Below, one piece after another: positions 9,388-18,540 of a stretch of DNA of 64,000 bases. Position numbers and translations under genes: made by a program. Source of the DNA: Thermaerobacter sp. PB12/4term (GTDB lineage Bacteria > Bacillota > Sulfobacillia > Thermaerobacterales > Thermaerobacteraceae); the NCBI RefSeq assembly GCF_003403315.2, contig NZ_CP048407.1, positions 124,001 to 188,000 of the forward strand, written 5' to 3'. Numbering within the stretch: position 1 is the stretch's first letter; every line of letters starts with the position of its first letter. The notes under the pieces were generated by a model. It saw only the letters and a list, made by a program, of their open reading frames with translations. It ran no database searches and was not told the origin of the DNA.

Positions 9388-10506
9388 ATGGGCATGGATT
9401 GGCGCAACCGCTTCGGCGGCCAGGCGGTGATCGAGGGTGTGATGATGCGCGGTGCCGGGCGCCTGGCCCTGGCCGTCCGGCGGCCTGATGGGAGCATCCA
9501 TGTCACCGTCCGGCCCCATACCGCCTACACCGCCCGCCGGTCCTGGCTGGGCTGGCCGTTCCTGCGCGGCATCGCCGCCCTGGCTGAGGCCCTGGTGGTG
9601 GGCATTCGGGTCCTCAACGAGTCGGCCCGGCTGGCGGAAGAACCGGCCGGCGGGGCTGCCGGCGGGGAGAAACGGGGGCCCGACCACCTGGCGGGCCGTC
9701 ACGGCCAGGCGGTGCCCGCTAGGGACCAGGGCGCTCCGTCCGGAGACCGCTGGGTGACGGTGGTGAACGTCCTGGCCCTGGCTCTGGGCCTGGTCCTTTT
9801 CGTGCTGGTCCCCACCTGGGTCGCCACGGCCATGGCCGCCGGCGAGCTGGCCCGCAATCTGGTGGAGGGCGCCACCCGGCTGGTTCTGCTTCTGGGTTAT
9901 ATGGCGGCCATTGGCCGCCTTCCCGACATCCAGCGGGTCTACCAGTACCACGGGGCTGAGCACAAGGCCATCCATGCCCTGGAAGCCGGGGCACCGCTGG
10001 AACCCGAGGTGGCGCAGGGCTTCTCCCGCTTCCACCCGCGCTGCGGGACCGCGTTTCTGCTGTTTGTGGCGGTGACGGCCGTGCTGGTCCACGCCCTGTT
10101 CGGCTGGCCGGATTTCTGGCAGCGGACCTTGTTGCGCCTGGCGCTGGTGCCGGTGGTGGCCGGCCTGGCTTATGAATGGATTCTCCTGGCTGCCCGCAGC
10201 GCAAGCCCCTGGGTCCGCTGGATGTCGGCGCCCGGCCTGTGGTTGCAGCGGCTGACCACGGCCGAACCCAGCCTGGATCAGCTGGAGGTGGCCCTGGCGG
10301 CCCTCAAGGCCTGCCTGCCCCGCGACGGGTCGCAGGCCCCTGCCGGAAGGGAGTCCGGAGCGACCGCGGCCGGCCGGGCACAGGCCGCCGGCGCCGGTGC
10401 CGCTGCCGGGGCGGCGGCGGCCCAGCCGACGCAGGCACCGGCGGGGGCCGTGCCGGTGCCGGCCTCGCCCGGCGCTGCCACCTTCCCTCCGCCTGCTTCG
10501 AGGTGA
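9388..10506 (+). CDS. DUF1385 (YqhQ-like) integral membrane protein
   Basis: This 372-residue protein starts MGMDWRNRFGGQAVIEGVMMRG; the GGQAVIEGVMMRG segment is the hallmark of the DUF1385/YqhQ family. Hydrophobic segments near residues 127-155 and 160-180, and two more around 225-265, fit a polytopic membrane protein. Family motifs YQYHGAEHKAIHALE and RFHPRCGTAFLLFV are present. The biochemical function is not established. In clostridia the gene commonly sits between rpmE and prfA, as here. The C-terminal ~60 residues are a low-complexity Ala/Pro/Gly tail that is probably dispensable. The start follows GGAAAGGGCG. Confidence 0.9.
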   Translation: MGMDWRNRFGGQAVIEGVMMRGAGRLALAVRRPDGSIHVTVRPHTAYTARRSWLGWPFLRGIAALAEALVVGIRVLNESARLAEEPAGGAAGGEKRGPDHLAGRHGQAVPARDQGAPSGDRWVTVVNVLALALGLVLFVLVPTWVATAMAAGELARNLVEGATRLVLLLGYMAAIGRLPDIQRVYQYHGAEHKAIHALEAGAPLEPEVAQGFSRFHPRCGTAFLLFVAVTAVLVHALFGWPDFWQRTLLRLALVPVVAGLAYEWILLAARSASPWVRWMSAPGLWLQRLTTAEPSLDQLEVALAALKACLPRDGSQAPAGRESGATAAGRAQAAGAGAAAGAAAAQPTQAPAGAVPVPASPGAATFPPPASR

Positions 10507-10512
10507 CGCCGT

Positions 10513-11682
10513 ATGGCCGAAAGGTCCAACTCCGTCCACGCGCACGGCGCCCCGGGTGAAGGCCCGGACCACGGCCCGGAGTCGGGGCCCCTTCCCGAGC
10601 TGCCGGGGGCCCTGCGGGAGGCGCTGGCGGCGCGCCTCGGCCGGTTCGACCAGCTGGAGCGGGAACTGGCCGATCCGGCGGTGGCCTCCGATCCCCGCCG
10701 CTGGCAGCCCCTGGCCCAGGAACGGGCGGAGCTGGAGCCGCTGGTCGAGGCCTACCGCCGCTGGCGGGAGGCGGCCGCGGACCTGGAGGCCGCCCGGGCC
10801 CTCTTGCGGGAGGCCGAGGATGCCGACGAACGTGCCTACCTGGCAGCCGAGGTGGAGCGGTTGGAGGGAGAGCGCCAGGCTCTGGAGCGGGCCTTGCGCG
10901 GCCTGCTCCTTCCCCGCGATCCCCGGGACCAGCGGGACGTGATCATGGAGATCCGGGCCGGAACCGGCGGCGAGGAAGCTGCCCTCTTCGCCGGCGACCT
11001 CTTCCGCATGTACCAGCGCTACGCCGAGCGCCAGGGCTGGCGCACCGAGATCATGGCCGCCACCGAGAGCGACCTGGGCGGGTTCAAGGAGATCATCTTT
11101 GCCGTCAGCGGCCGCGGCGCCTTCAGCCGCCTCAAGCACGAAAGCGGCGTCCACCGGGTCCAGCGGGTTCCCGTGACGGAAGCCGGCGGCCGCATCCACA
11201 CCTCCACGGCCACGGTGGCCGTGCTGCCTGAAGCCGAGGAGGTGGAGGTCCAGATCGACCCCGACGATCTGGAGATCGACACCTTCGCCGCCAGCGGCCC
11301 CGGCGGGCAGCACGTGAACAAGACGGAGTCGGCCGTGCGCATCACCCACAAGCCCACGGGGATCGTGGTGACCTGCCAGGACGAGCGCTCCCAGCACAAG
11401 AACCGCGCCCGGGCGATGAAGATCCTGCGTGCCCGGCTGCTGGACTACTACACCCGCCGGCAGCAGGAGGAGCTGTCCCAGCAGCGGCGCTCGCAGGTGG
11501 GGACGGGCGAGCGCAGCGAGAAGATCCGCACCTACAACTTCCGTGAGAACCGCGTGACCGACCACCGCATCGGCCTCACCCTGTACCGCCTGCAGGAGGT
11601 CATGGACGGCGACCTGGACGAGCTCTTGGATGCCCTGGCCGCCCACGACGAGCAGGTGCGCCTGGGCGAGGCGGTGAGCTGA
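10513..11682 (+). CDS. prfA: Peptide chain release factor 1
   Basis: RF1 reads UAA and UAG and triggers peptidyl-tRNA hydrolysis. The GGQ motif (264-266, in [13 protein letters not shown]) is the site methylated by PrmC, encoded next door. The codon-recognition tripeptide of RF1 type is PVT in [16 protein letters not shown]. At 389 residues it is about 30 longer than usual, because the N-terminus carries a Gly/Pro/His-rich extension before the coiled-coil domain ([16 protein letters not shown]). The ribosome binding site GAGGTGA overlaps the stop codon of the preceding gene, which indicates translational coupling. Confidence 0.97.
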   Translation: MAERSNSVHAHGAPGEGPDHGPESGPLPELPGALREALAARLGRFDQLERELADPAVASDPRRWQPLAQERAELEPLVEAYRRWREAAADLEAARALLREAEDADERAYLAAEVERLEGERQALERALRGLLLPRDPRDQRDVIMEIRAGTGGEEAALFAGDLFRMYQRYAERQGWRTEIMAATESDLGGFKEIIFAVSGRGAFSRLKHESGVHRVQRVPVTEAGGRIHTSTATVAVLPEAEEVEVQIDPDDLEIDTFAASGPGGQHVNKTESAVRITHKPTGIVVTCQDERSQHKNRARAMKILRARLLDYYTRRQQEELSQQRRSQVGTGERSEKIRTYNFRENRVTDHRIGLTLYRLQEVMDGDLDELLDALAAHDEQVRLGEAVS

Positions 11683-11683
11683 G

Positions 11684-12679
11684 ATGCCGGGTTTCTGGGA
11701 GGAACCCGCCGCCGCACCGCCCGGCGGCGCCCCCGGCTTGACCCCGCCGCCGGGCCCGGCAACGGCCCCCCACCGGACGGGGCCGGCCGGCACCGGCTTG
11801 CCGGCCGAGCGCCCGGCCCGGGTGGGCGAGGCGCTGGCCTGGGCCCGGGCCTTCCTGGTCGAGGGGGGCCTGGAGCCGGACGAGGCCCGGGCCTCGGCGC
11901 GGGTGCTTTTGGGGGCCGCCATGGACATGCCGGGCGCCCGCCTTCTGGCCGAACCGGAGGCGCCGCTGCCGCCGGCCGCGTGGGCCCGGTTCGTCCAGTG
12001 GGTCCTGCGCCGCGCCCGGCGGGAACCCGTGGCCTACATCCTGCAGCGGGCCGAGTTTTACGGGCGCCCCTTCCGCGTCACCCCCGCCACCCTAATCCCG
12101 CGGCCGGAGACGGAGGTGCTGGTGGAGGCGGTCCTGCGCACGCTGCCGCCGGAACCGGCGGTGGTGGCCGACCTGGGGACGGGGACGGGCATCGTCGGCG
12201 TGACCCTGGCCGCAGAGCGGCCCCTATGGACGGTGCTGGTCACCGATTGCTCAGCCCGTGCCCTCAAGGTGGCGCGGGATAACGCGGCGCGCCACGGGGT
12301 GGCGGCGCGCATGCAGTTCTGGGCGGGCGACTGGGCCGAACCCCTGCTGGCCGGCGGCTGGGCGGGCAAGCTGGCCGCCGTGGCCAGCAATCCGCCGTAC
12401 GTCGCCTCCGCCGACCTGCGCCACCTGCAGGCGGAAGTCTACCGCTACGAGCCCCACTTGGCCCTGAGCCCGGGACCCACGGGGCTGGAGGCGTACCACC
12501 GGCTGATCCCCGGGGCAGTCCGGCTGCTGGCGCCCGGGGGCTGGATCTTCCTGGAGGTGGGGGCAGGGCAGGCCGCCGCCGTCCGGCACCTGCTGGGCGC
12601 GGTGGGTTGCCGCAACCTGTGCCAGTGGCCCGATCTGGCCGGCATCCCCCGGGTGGTGGCTGGACAATGGACGGCCTGA
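11684..12679 (+). CDS. prmC: Release factor glutamine N5-methyltransferase (HemK/PrmC)
   Basis: PrmC methylates the Gln of the GGQ motif in RF1 and RF2 using S-adenosylmethionine. The catalytic NPPY motif is at N236 in SNPPYVASADLRHLQ, the SAM-binding motif is VADLGTGTGIVGVTLA, and the N-terminal helical domain contains LIPRPETEVLVEAVL. The ATG lies one base after the prfA stop. The first ~45 residues are a Pro/Gly/Ala-rich extension absent from typical 280-residue homologues. Both substrates of the enzyme are encoded in this window (prfA adjacent, prfB at the far end). Confidence 0.96.
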   Translation: MPGFWEEPAAAPPGGAPGLTPPPGPATAPHRTGPAGTGLPAERPARVGEALAWARAFLVEGGLEPDEARASARVLLGAAMDMPGARLLAEPEAPLPPAAWARFVQWVLRRARREPVAYILQRAEFYGRPFRVTPATLIPRPETEVLVEAVLRTLPPEPAVVADLGTGTGIVGVTLAAERPLWTVLVTDCSARALKVARDNAARHGVAARMQFWAGDWAEPLLAGGWAGKLAAVASNPPYVASADLRHLQAEVYRYEPHLALSPGPTGLEAYHRLIPGAVRLLAPGGWIFLEVGAGQAAAVRHLLGAVGCRNLCQWPDLAGIPRVVAGQWTA

Positions 12680-14118
12680 ACCGGCCGCCGGCCGATCCCC
12701 CGCCCGCGCCGCCGGGCCGGAAGACCGGGCTGCCAGACCGGGCGGCCGGGCCGCTTGAGCGGTCCCGGTTGTCCGGTGAGGGGACCAGGGCGGCCGCTCG
12801 GCCCCCCGGCGCGGGCGGGCGGGAAGGGGATCCCGGCCCCGGCGCCGCCTGGGTCCGCCTGGGGACGGACCCCCACCAGGACGAGGCCGCCGTGCAGCGC
12901 GCCGGCGCCATCCTGCGCCAGGGGGGGCTGGTGGCCTTTCCCACGGAGACGGTGTACGGCCTGGGCGCCGATGCCCTCAACCCCCGCGCCGTGGCCCGCA
13001 TTTTTGCTGCCAAGGGGCGGCCCGCCGACAACCCGCTGATCGTCCACGTGACGGGTCCCGAGCAGGCAGGTTCCGCCCTGGTGGCGTCCTGGCCCGAGGT
13101 GGGCCGCCGGCTGGCGGAGCGCTTCTGGCCGGGCCCGCTGACGCTGGTGCTGCCGGCAGGCCCCGCCGTGCCCGCAGCGGTGCGGGCCGGGCTGCCCACG
13201 GTGGCCGTGCGCTGCCCTGCCCATCCGGTGGCCCGGGCGCTCATTGCGGCTGCCGGTACCCCCGTGGCGGCCCCCAGTGCCAACCGCTCGGGGCGCCCCA
13301 GCCCAACCCGCGCCGAAGACGTCTGGGCCGACCTGGGGCCCCACCTGGACATGCTGCTGGATGCGGGGCCCGTGCCCGTGGGGGTCGAGAGCACCGTGCT
13401 GGACGTGACCGCGTGGCCCCCCAGGCTCCTGCGCCCGGGGGGCGTGCCCGCCGAGGACCTGGAAGCCGTGCTGGGGGTGCCCCTGGCGGCGCCGCCGGTG
13501 GTGGCGGGCGGTGAGGCGGCGCCGGCGCCGGGGATGAAGTACCGGCACTACGCCCCCGAGGCGCCCTTGGTCCTGGCGCCCGATGCCGGCGCGGGGGCCG
13601 TGTTCGTCCGCCGCTGGCTGGCCGAAGGCCAGCGGGTCGCCCTGGTGGGCTGCCGTGAGGACCTGGAGACGTTGCTGGGACAGCTGGGGTTGGGCGGCCG
13701 ATGGCTTCCTCTGGATGAGGACGAAGGCGACCCGCGGCGGGGCAACGGGGATCCCACCGGTGAGGCCGCGGGTTTCGCCGCGGGACCGGAGGACGGCGAG
13801 CTCGCCGCGGGGGTGGCTTCTTCCCCCGGCGTCGGAACGGGCCCTGACGCCGCTACGGGCCCTGGCGGCGGGGTGGAGTGGGATTTCGCCCGGGGGCCGG
13901 TGGTCCTCGACCTGGGACCCCGGCACCGGCCCGACCAGCAGGCGCGCCGCCTGTTTCGCGCGCTGCGGGCCGCCGACGCCGCCGGGGCGACGCGGGTGCT
14001 GGCCCTGGCGGTGCCCGAGCGCGGGCTGGGGCGCGCCGTGATGAACCGGCTGCGTAAGGCAGCGGCAGGAGGGGAGGTGCCCGGCGATGACCATCCGCAG
14101 GGTGCTGGTCGTCTGTAG
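12667..14118 (+). CDS. ywlC: Sua5/YwlC threonylcarbamoyl-AMP synthase
   Basis: The enzyme makes threonylcarbamoyl-AMP from Thr, bicarbonate and ATP for the t6A37 modification of ANN-decoding tRNAs. After a ~60-residue Pro/Arg/Gly-rich leader the YrdC core has AVQRAGAILRQGGLVAFPTE, TVYGLGADALNPRAV, IFAAKGRPADNPLIVHV and VGVESTVLDVT. The linker KYRHYAPEAPLVL leads to a C-terminal Sua5 domain that is interrupted by a ~50-residue low-complexity insert. Thus it is the long Sua5 type and not the short TsaC type. The ATG at 12667 overlaps the end of prmC, and the gene's 3' end overlaps the next gene by 32 bases. In Bacillus, spoIIR lies between prmC and ywlC; it is absent here. Confidence 0.93.
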   Translation: MDGLNRPPADPPPAPPGRKTGLPDRAAGPLERSRLSGEGTRAAARPPGAGGREGDPGPGAAWVRLGTDPHQDEAAVQRAGAILRQGGLVAFPTETVYGLGADALNPRAVARIFAAKGRPADNPLIVHVTGPEQAGSALVASWPEVGRRLAERFWPGPLTLVLPAGPAVPAAVRAGLPTVAVRCPAHPVARALIAAAGTPVAAPSANRSGRPSPTRAEDVWADLGPHLDMLLDAGPVPVGVESTVLDVTAWPPRLLRPGGVPAEDLEAVLGVPLAAPPVVAGGEAAPAPGMKYRHYAPEAPLVLAPDAGAGAVFVRRWLAEGQRVALVGCREDLETLLGQLGLGGRWLPLDEDEGDPRRGNGDPTGEAAGFAAGPEDGELAAGVASSPGVGTGPDAATGPGGGVEWDFARGPVVLDLGPRHRPDQQARRLFRALRAADAAGATRVLALAVPERGLGRAVMNRLRKAAAGGEVPGDDHPQGAGRL

Positions 14119-15235
14119 CGGCAACACGTGCCGGAGTCCCATGGCCGCAGCCTACCTGAAGCAGGCCCTGGCAGAGGCTGGTGTGCAGGCCGCGGAGGTG
14201 GCGTCCGCCGGTCTCCATGCCGTCCCGGGGCTCCCGGCGGCGGCCGAGGCCCGGGAGGCCGTGGCTCGTGACGGGCTGTCCCTGGCAGACCACCGCAGCC
14301 AGCCCGTGACGGCGGATTTGCTGGAGGGTGCCGACCTGGTCCTGGCCATGACCCGTTCCCAGGCGGAGGAACTCCGCCGCCGCTTTCCCGGGATCGCGCC
14401 GCGGGTCGCCCTCTGGCGGGAGTGGGCGACCGGCGCCTCCCTGCCCGACGCCGATGTGCCCGACCCCTTTGGCCAGGGGCTGGCGGATTATCAGATCCTG
14501 GCCCGGCAGCTGCGGCGGGAGGCGGCCATGGCGGCGCAGCGGCTTGCCGGTCTGCTGGGCGGGGCTTCGCAGAGGGGAGGCTGGCCCCGGCCCGTCGCCG
14601 CCCCGGGGGTGGACGCCGCCCCCGGCACCGGAGTCTCTCCTGCCACCGGAGTCGCCCCCGGCGCCAGTGCCGGCGCCGGAGGGGACATGGCTTCGCATAC
14701 CAGGAGGGAGGAACGCGCCGTGACCGGGAGGGAAGAACGCGCCGTGGACCAGGCCGGCGGAGCCCGGGGGGCATCGGGGCGCCTGCGGGTCGCCATCGGC
14801 AGCGATCACGCCGGGTTCGACCTCAAGCAGGACCTCATCGCCTTCATGGAGGAACGCGGCCTGGAGGTCATCGACGTGGGCACCCACCAGCGGGAATCGT
14901 GCGACTACCCTGACTACGCGCGGGCGGCCTGCGAGAAGGTGCTGGAGGGTGAGGCGGACCGGGCGGTGCTGATCTGCGGTACGGGCATCGGCATGGCCAT
15001 TGCGGCCAACAAGCTTCCGGGCATCCGGGCCGCGTGCTGCACCGAGCCCTACTCGGCCCGCCTGACCAGGCAGGACAACGACAGCAATGTGCTGACCCTG
15101 GGCGCGCGGGTGGTCGGGCCCGGAATGGCCCGGGAGATCCTGGCCACCTGGCTTGAGACGCCCTTCGCCGGCGGGCGCCACCAGCGCCGGCTCGACAAGA
15201 TCGCTGCCCTGGAACGCGAATCTATGCAACGGTGA
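14087..15235 (+). CDS. rpiB: Fusion: protein arginine phosphatase (YwlE) - ribose-5-phosphate isomerase B
   Basis: One uninterrupted 382-residue frame carries two enzymes. Residues 1-155 form a low-molecular-weight phosphatase with P-loop VCSGNTCRSPMA (C10, R16) and general-acid motif DVPDPFG. The Thr before the second Cys (T14) matches the Thr that selects phospho-arginine in YwlE. Residues ~156-230 are an Ala/Gly/Arg linker containing a duplicated REERAV unit. Residues ~232-382 are RpiB (ribose 5-phosphate/ribulose 5-phosphate isomerase) with AIGSDHAGFDLK, the active-site Cys in LICGTGIGMAIAANK and TRQDNDSNVLTLGAR. Bacillus encodes these as separate neighbours ywlE and ywlF. An in-frame GTG at 14720 has a strong AGGAGGGAGG 9 bases upstream, so RpiB may also be made alone. 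Confidence 0.9.
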   Translation: MTIRRVLVVCSGNTCRSPMAAAYLKQALAEAGVQAAEVASAGLHAVPGLPAAAEAREAVARDGLSLADHRSQPVTADLLEGADLVLAMTRSQAEELRRRFPGIAPRVALWREWATGASLPDADVPDPFGQGLADYQILARQLRREAAMAAQRLAGLLGGASQRGGWPRPVAAPGVDAAPGTGVSPATGVAPGASAGAGGDMASHTRREERAVTGREERAVDQAGGARGASGRLRVAIGSDHAGFDLKQDLIAFMEERGLEVIDVGTHQRESCDYPDYARAACEKVLEGEADRAVLICGTGIGMAIAANKLPGIRAACCTEPYSARLTRQDNDSNVLTLGARVVGPGMAREILATWLETPFAGGRHQRRLDKIAALERESMQR

Positions 15236-15303
15236 CCGTTTTGGACCGGGGAGGAATGATTGTTAACCTTCTGTAAATAATGGAAACCGCCCTGGCGAGC
15301 CCT

Positions 15304-15332
15304 TTGACACCGCAGGGGGCGGGTTCTACAAT
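15304..15332 (+). promoter_or_regulatory. Sigma-A promoter for tagO-mnaA
   Basis: TTGACA (15304-15309), 17 bases, then TACAAT (15327-15332): a near-consensus sigma-A promoter. The resulting leader before tagO is about 90 nt. Confidence 0.8.
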
Positions 15333-15431
15333 CCATGAGGACGCCGGCCGGAGACTGCGGCCGGGGCGGGCGGCGCCCTGTGGTGGAGGGGGTCGCCTGC
15401 CGGTTGGGAGAGAACGGGAGGAAGAGCCGTC

Positions 15432-16511
15432 ATGCCATCGTGGGCCCATTCCCAGTCGCACTGGCTGGCGCTGGCCGTCGCGGCGCTGGTGGCCCTGGTG
15501 ACCACCCCCCTGGTGCGGGCTGTGGCCCTCCGCCTGGGGCTGGTCGCCCGCCCGACCCCGCGCAGCGTGCACCGGGTTCCGGTGCCGCACCTGGGCGGCC
15601 TGGCCATCTTTGCCGGGTTCGTCGCCGCGGTGCTGGCCAGCCTGGGTTGGGCCGATGCCGATGTGGCGGCGGTGCTGCTGGGCGGCCTGGTCATGGTGGC
15701 CGTGGGCCTGGCCGACGACGTGCTGGATCTGCCGCCCGTGGTCAAGCTGGCGGGCCAGGTGGCGGCGGCGCTGGTCGCCGTGGTACATGGCATCCGCATC
15801 GAAGTGCTGACCAATCCCCTCGGGCTGCTGACGCCCACCGGGGCCGACGACCTGCTGGTCCTGGGGGCATGGGGCATTCCCCTCACCGTGCTGTGGATCG
15901 TCGCCATGAGCAACGTGATCAACCTGATCGACGGGCTGGACGGCCTGGCGGCGGGGATCGGGTCCATTGCCGCCCTGACGGTGCTGGTGGTGGCGCTCCA
16001 GACGGGGCAGCCGCTGGAAGCGGTGCTGCTCATGGCGGCCCTGGCCGGCAGCACCCTGGGGTTCCTGCCCTATAACTTCAACCCGGCCAAGATCTTCATG
16101 GGCGACACGGGGGCCCTTTTCATCGGCTACACCATCGCCACCGTCTCGGTGGTGGGCCTCTTGAAGAGCGCGGCCGTGGTGGCCCTGGCCGTACCCGTGA
16201 TGGTTCTGGCCCTGCCCATCGCCGACACCGCCCTGGCCATCCTGCGGCGCCTGCAGGCGGGACGGCCCGTCATGGCCGCCGACCGGGACCACCTGCACCA
16301 CCGGCTGATGCGCCTCGGCTTCAGCCACCGGGACGCGGTACTGGTGATGTATCTCATCACCGCCTGGCTGGCGCTGGGGGCGGTCTCGGTCGCCGAGGGG
16401 AACATCCTGCAGGGCGTGCTGATCGTCGTCACCCTGGCCGCGTCGGTTCACCTGGTGGCCCGCAAGCTGGTGGAGTGGAACCGGCAGCGGCCGCGGCGCC
16501 TGGGCCACTGA
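15432..16511 (+). CDS. tagO: Undecaprenyl-phosphate GlcNAc-1-phosphate transferase (TagO/WecA family)
   Basis: This polytopic membrane enzyme transfers a sugar-1-phosphate (usually GlcNAc-1-P) from a UDP-sugar to undecaprenyl phosphate, the first step of wall teichoic acid or other envelope polymers. At 359 residues with about ten hydrophobic segments it fits the family. Signature motifs are GLADDVLDLPPVVKL (Mg-binding Asp pair), NLIDGLDGLAAG, NPAKIFMGDTGALFIGY and the cytosolic HxH-type loop DRDHLHHRLMRLG. The ATG follows GGGAGGAAG. The next gene, a UDP-GlcNAc 2-epimerase, supports a role in an envelope polymer pathway. Confidence 0.92.
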   Translation: MPSWAHSQSHWLALAVAALVALVTTPLVRAVALRLGLVARPTPRSVHRVPVPHLGGLAIFAGFVAAVLASLGWADADVAAVLLGGLVMVAVGLADDVLDLPPVVKLAGQVAAALVAVVHGIRIEVLTNPLGLLTPTGADDLLVLGAWGIPLTVLWIVAMSNVINLIDGLDGLAAGIGSIAALTVLVVALQTGQPLEAVLLMAALAGSTLGFLPYNFNPAKIFMGDTGALFIGYTIATVSVVGLLKSAAVVALAVPVMVLALPIADTALAILRRLQAGRPVMAADRDHLHHRLMRLGFSHRDAVLVMYLITAWLALGAVSVAEGNILQGVLIVVTLAASVHLVARKLVEWNRQRPRRLGH

Positions 16512-16766
16512 GCCTCCCGCCGAATCACCTGCCCCAGGGCCCGGTGCCGCCGGGCATGGACCCGGCGGCTTCCCGCCGGCCTCCTGCCGGAACTTGTTTG
16601 GCAAGCCGCCAACGTGACAACCTGACATCATCGCCTCCGCACCCCTCCAGGGGGTGTCCGGCCGGCGCCACGGGATCGGCACCCTATCCCCGGAGGGACC
16701 AGGCTACCCGGTGCGGCCGGCTCCCGCGCGGCGGCGGAGACGGAGGCGAAGGAGGGGCAGAGCTGG

Positions 16767-18287
16767 ATGGGGCAAGCTGAGCGGGCCCGCCGGTTCCCGG
16801 GCGGCGCGGCGGGCGGCACGGTGCCGCGGGCGCCCCGGCGGGAACCGGGCGCCGGAGGTCGAGGGGAGGCCGGGACCTCCGGGGGGGCCGCGCCGTTCCA
16901 CCCGGACAGCCCGGCCGGTAGGCTGGGGAGCCCGGCGGATGGGGGCGCAGGCGGGGGTAGCGGCCGGTCCGGTGGCGCCGCCGGGGCGGCCGGAACGGCA
17001 GCCCTGCGCGCCCGCCTGGGAGCGCGCAGGCCGGCGGGCCAGCCGCTCAAGGTCCTGGTGGTGTTTGGCACCCGCCCCGAAGCCACCAAGATGGCACCGG
17101 TCGTTCACCAGCTGGCGCGGCGGCCGGCCATTCGCGTGCAGGTGGCCGTGACGGCGCAGCACCGGGAACTGCTCGACCAGGTCCTTCATCTCTTCGGCAT
17201 CGAACCCGACTTCGACCTGGACATCATGCAACCCCGGCAAACCCTGACCGACATCACGACCCGGGCCCTGCAGGGTCTGGAGGCGGTGCTGCGCCAGGCG
17301 CAGCCCCATCTGGTGCTGGTCCACGGCGACACCACCACCACCCTGGCCGGCGCGCTCGCCGCCTTCTACCACCAGGTGGCCATCGGCCATGTGGAGGCGG
17401 GCCTGCGGACCTACGACAAGTACCAGCCCTTTCCGGAAGAGATCAACCGGCGGCTCACCGACGCCCTGTGCGACCTGCACTTCGCGCCCACCCCGGCCTC
17501 CCGGGCGAACCTGCTGCGGGAGGGCATCGACCCGGCCGGGATCTTCGTCACGGGTAACACCGCCATCGATGCCCTACTGTCGGTGGTTTCGCCCGGTTAC
17601 CGCTTCCGCCGGGACGATCTGGCCCGCTTCCCGTCGCCCGGCCGGCGCCTGGTCCTCTGCGAAGCCCACCGCCGGGAGAACTGGGGCGAGCCCCTGGAGG
17701 CGGTGGCCCGTGCCCTGCGGCGGCTGGTGGAGAGCCACCCCGACATCGAGCTGGTCTACTCGGTCCACCCCAACCCGGTGGTGGCCGGCACCATCCGCCG
17801 CCACCTGGAGGGAATCGAGCGGGTGAGCCTGCTGGATCCGCCGGAGTACGCCGACTGGGCCAACCTGATGGCCCGCGCCACCCTGCTGCTGACGGATTCC
17901 GGCGGGTTGCAGGAAGAGGCGCCCGCCCTGGGCTTGCCGGTGCTCCTGTTGCGGGACAAGACGGAGCGGCCGGAAGCGGTGGAGGCAGGCACCGTGCTGC
18001 AAGTCGGCCCCCACGAGGAGCCCATCCTGCGCACGGCCCGGCGGTTGCTGACCGATCCTGCCGCCTACCGGCAGGTGGCCCAGGCCCGCAACCCCTTCGG
18101 CGACGGGCAGGCGGCGCGGCGCACCGTGGAAGCCATCGAGTATGCCTTCGGGCTGCGGGACCAGCCGCCCGACCCCTGGGATCCGGGACTGCCTCCGGCC
18201 CAGGCGGTCCCGGCCGCCGCTCCGGCGGAATCCCCGCCGGGCCACGGCCTGAGCCCCGGCGACCCGCAGGCGGCCCGTTCGTCCTGA
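16767..18287 (+). CDS. mnaA: UDP-N-acetylglucosamine 2-epimerase
   Basis: The enzyme interconverts UDP-GlcNAc and UDP-ManNAc for teichoic-acid linkage units or capsule. The catalytic core begins near residue 92 with LKVLVVFGTRPEATKMAPVV and includes HGDTTTTLAGALAAF, HVEAGLRTYDKYQPFPEE, RRLTDALCDLHFAPT, ITGNT-like VTGNTAIDAL, CEAHRRENWG and LTDSGGLQEEAPALGLPVL. Family members are about 370-390 residues; this protein has a ~90-residue Gly/Ala/Arg N-terminal extension and a ~40-residue C-terminal Pro/Ala tail. The ATG at 16767 follows AAGGAGGGG with 9-base spacing, so the N-terminal extension is probably translated. In many clostridia this gene immediately precedes the atp operon, as here. Confidence 0.95.
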   Translation: MGQAERARRFPGGAAGGTVPRAPRREPGAGGRGEAGTSGGAAPFHPDSPAGRLGSPADGGAGGGSGRSGGAAGAAGTAALRARLGARRPAGQPLKVLVVFGTRPEATKMAPVVHQLARRPAIRVQVAVTAQHRELLDQVLHLFGIEPDFDLDIMQPRQTLTDITTRALQGLEAVLRQAQPHLVLVHGDTTTTLAGALAAFYHQVAIGHVEAGLRTYDKYQPFPEEINRRLTDALCDLHFAPTPASRANLLREGIDPAGIFVTGNTAIDALLSVVSPGYRFRRDDLARFPSPGRRLVLCEAHRRENWGEPLEAVARALRRLVESHPDIELVYSVHPNPVVAGTIRRHLEGIERVSLLDPPEYADWANLMARATLLLTDSGGLQEEAPALGLPVLLLRDKTERPEAVEAGTVLQVGPHEEPILRTARRLLTDPAAYRQVAQARNPFGDGQAARRTVEAIEYAFGLRDQPPDPWDPGLPPAQAVPAAAPAESPPGHGLSPGDPQAARSS

Positions 18288-18540
18288 GGGGCCCGGTGAA
18301 GGTACGGCGTTCCCGCGGCCCCTTCCCGGCTGCCACGCGTGCGGCGAGCCGGGGGGCGGGATCCCCAGGCCGGCCCGGGTCCCGGCAGGAGGGCTTCGCG
18401 GGCCTAGGGTGGGAATCCGGTTGCCCGCCCTACGGCCCTCTGCTAATCTACCGCTGGTGCGCGCGCCAGTGGCCTCCGGAACCGGCCCGGCGGCGCCCCG
18501 GCGGTAACCTGGCAGGGGACCGCAGCAGGGAGGATGGACC

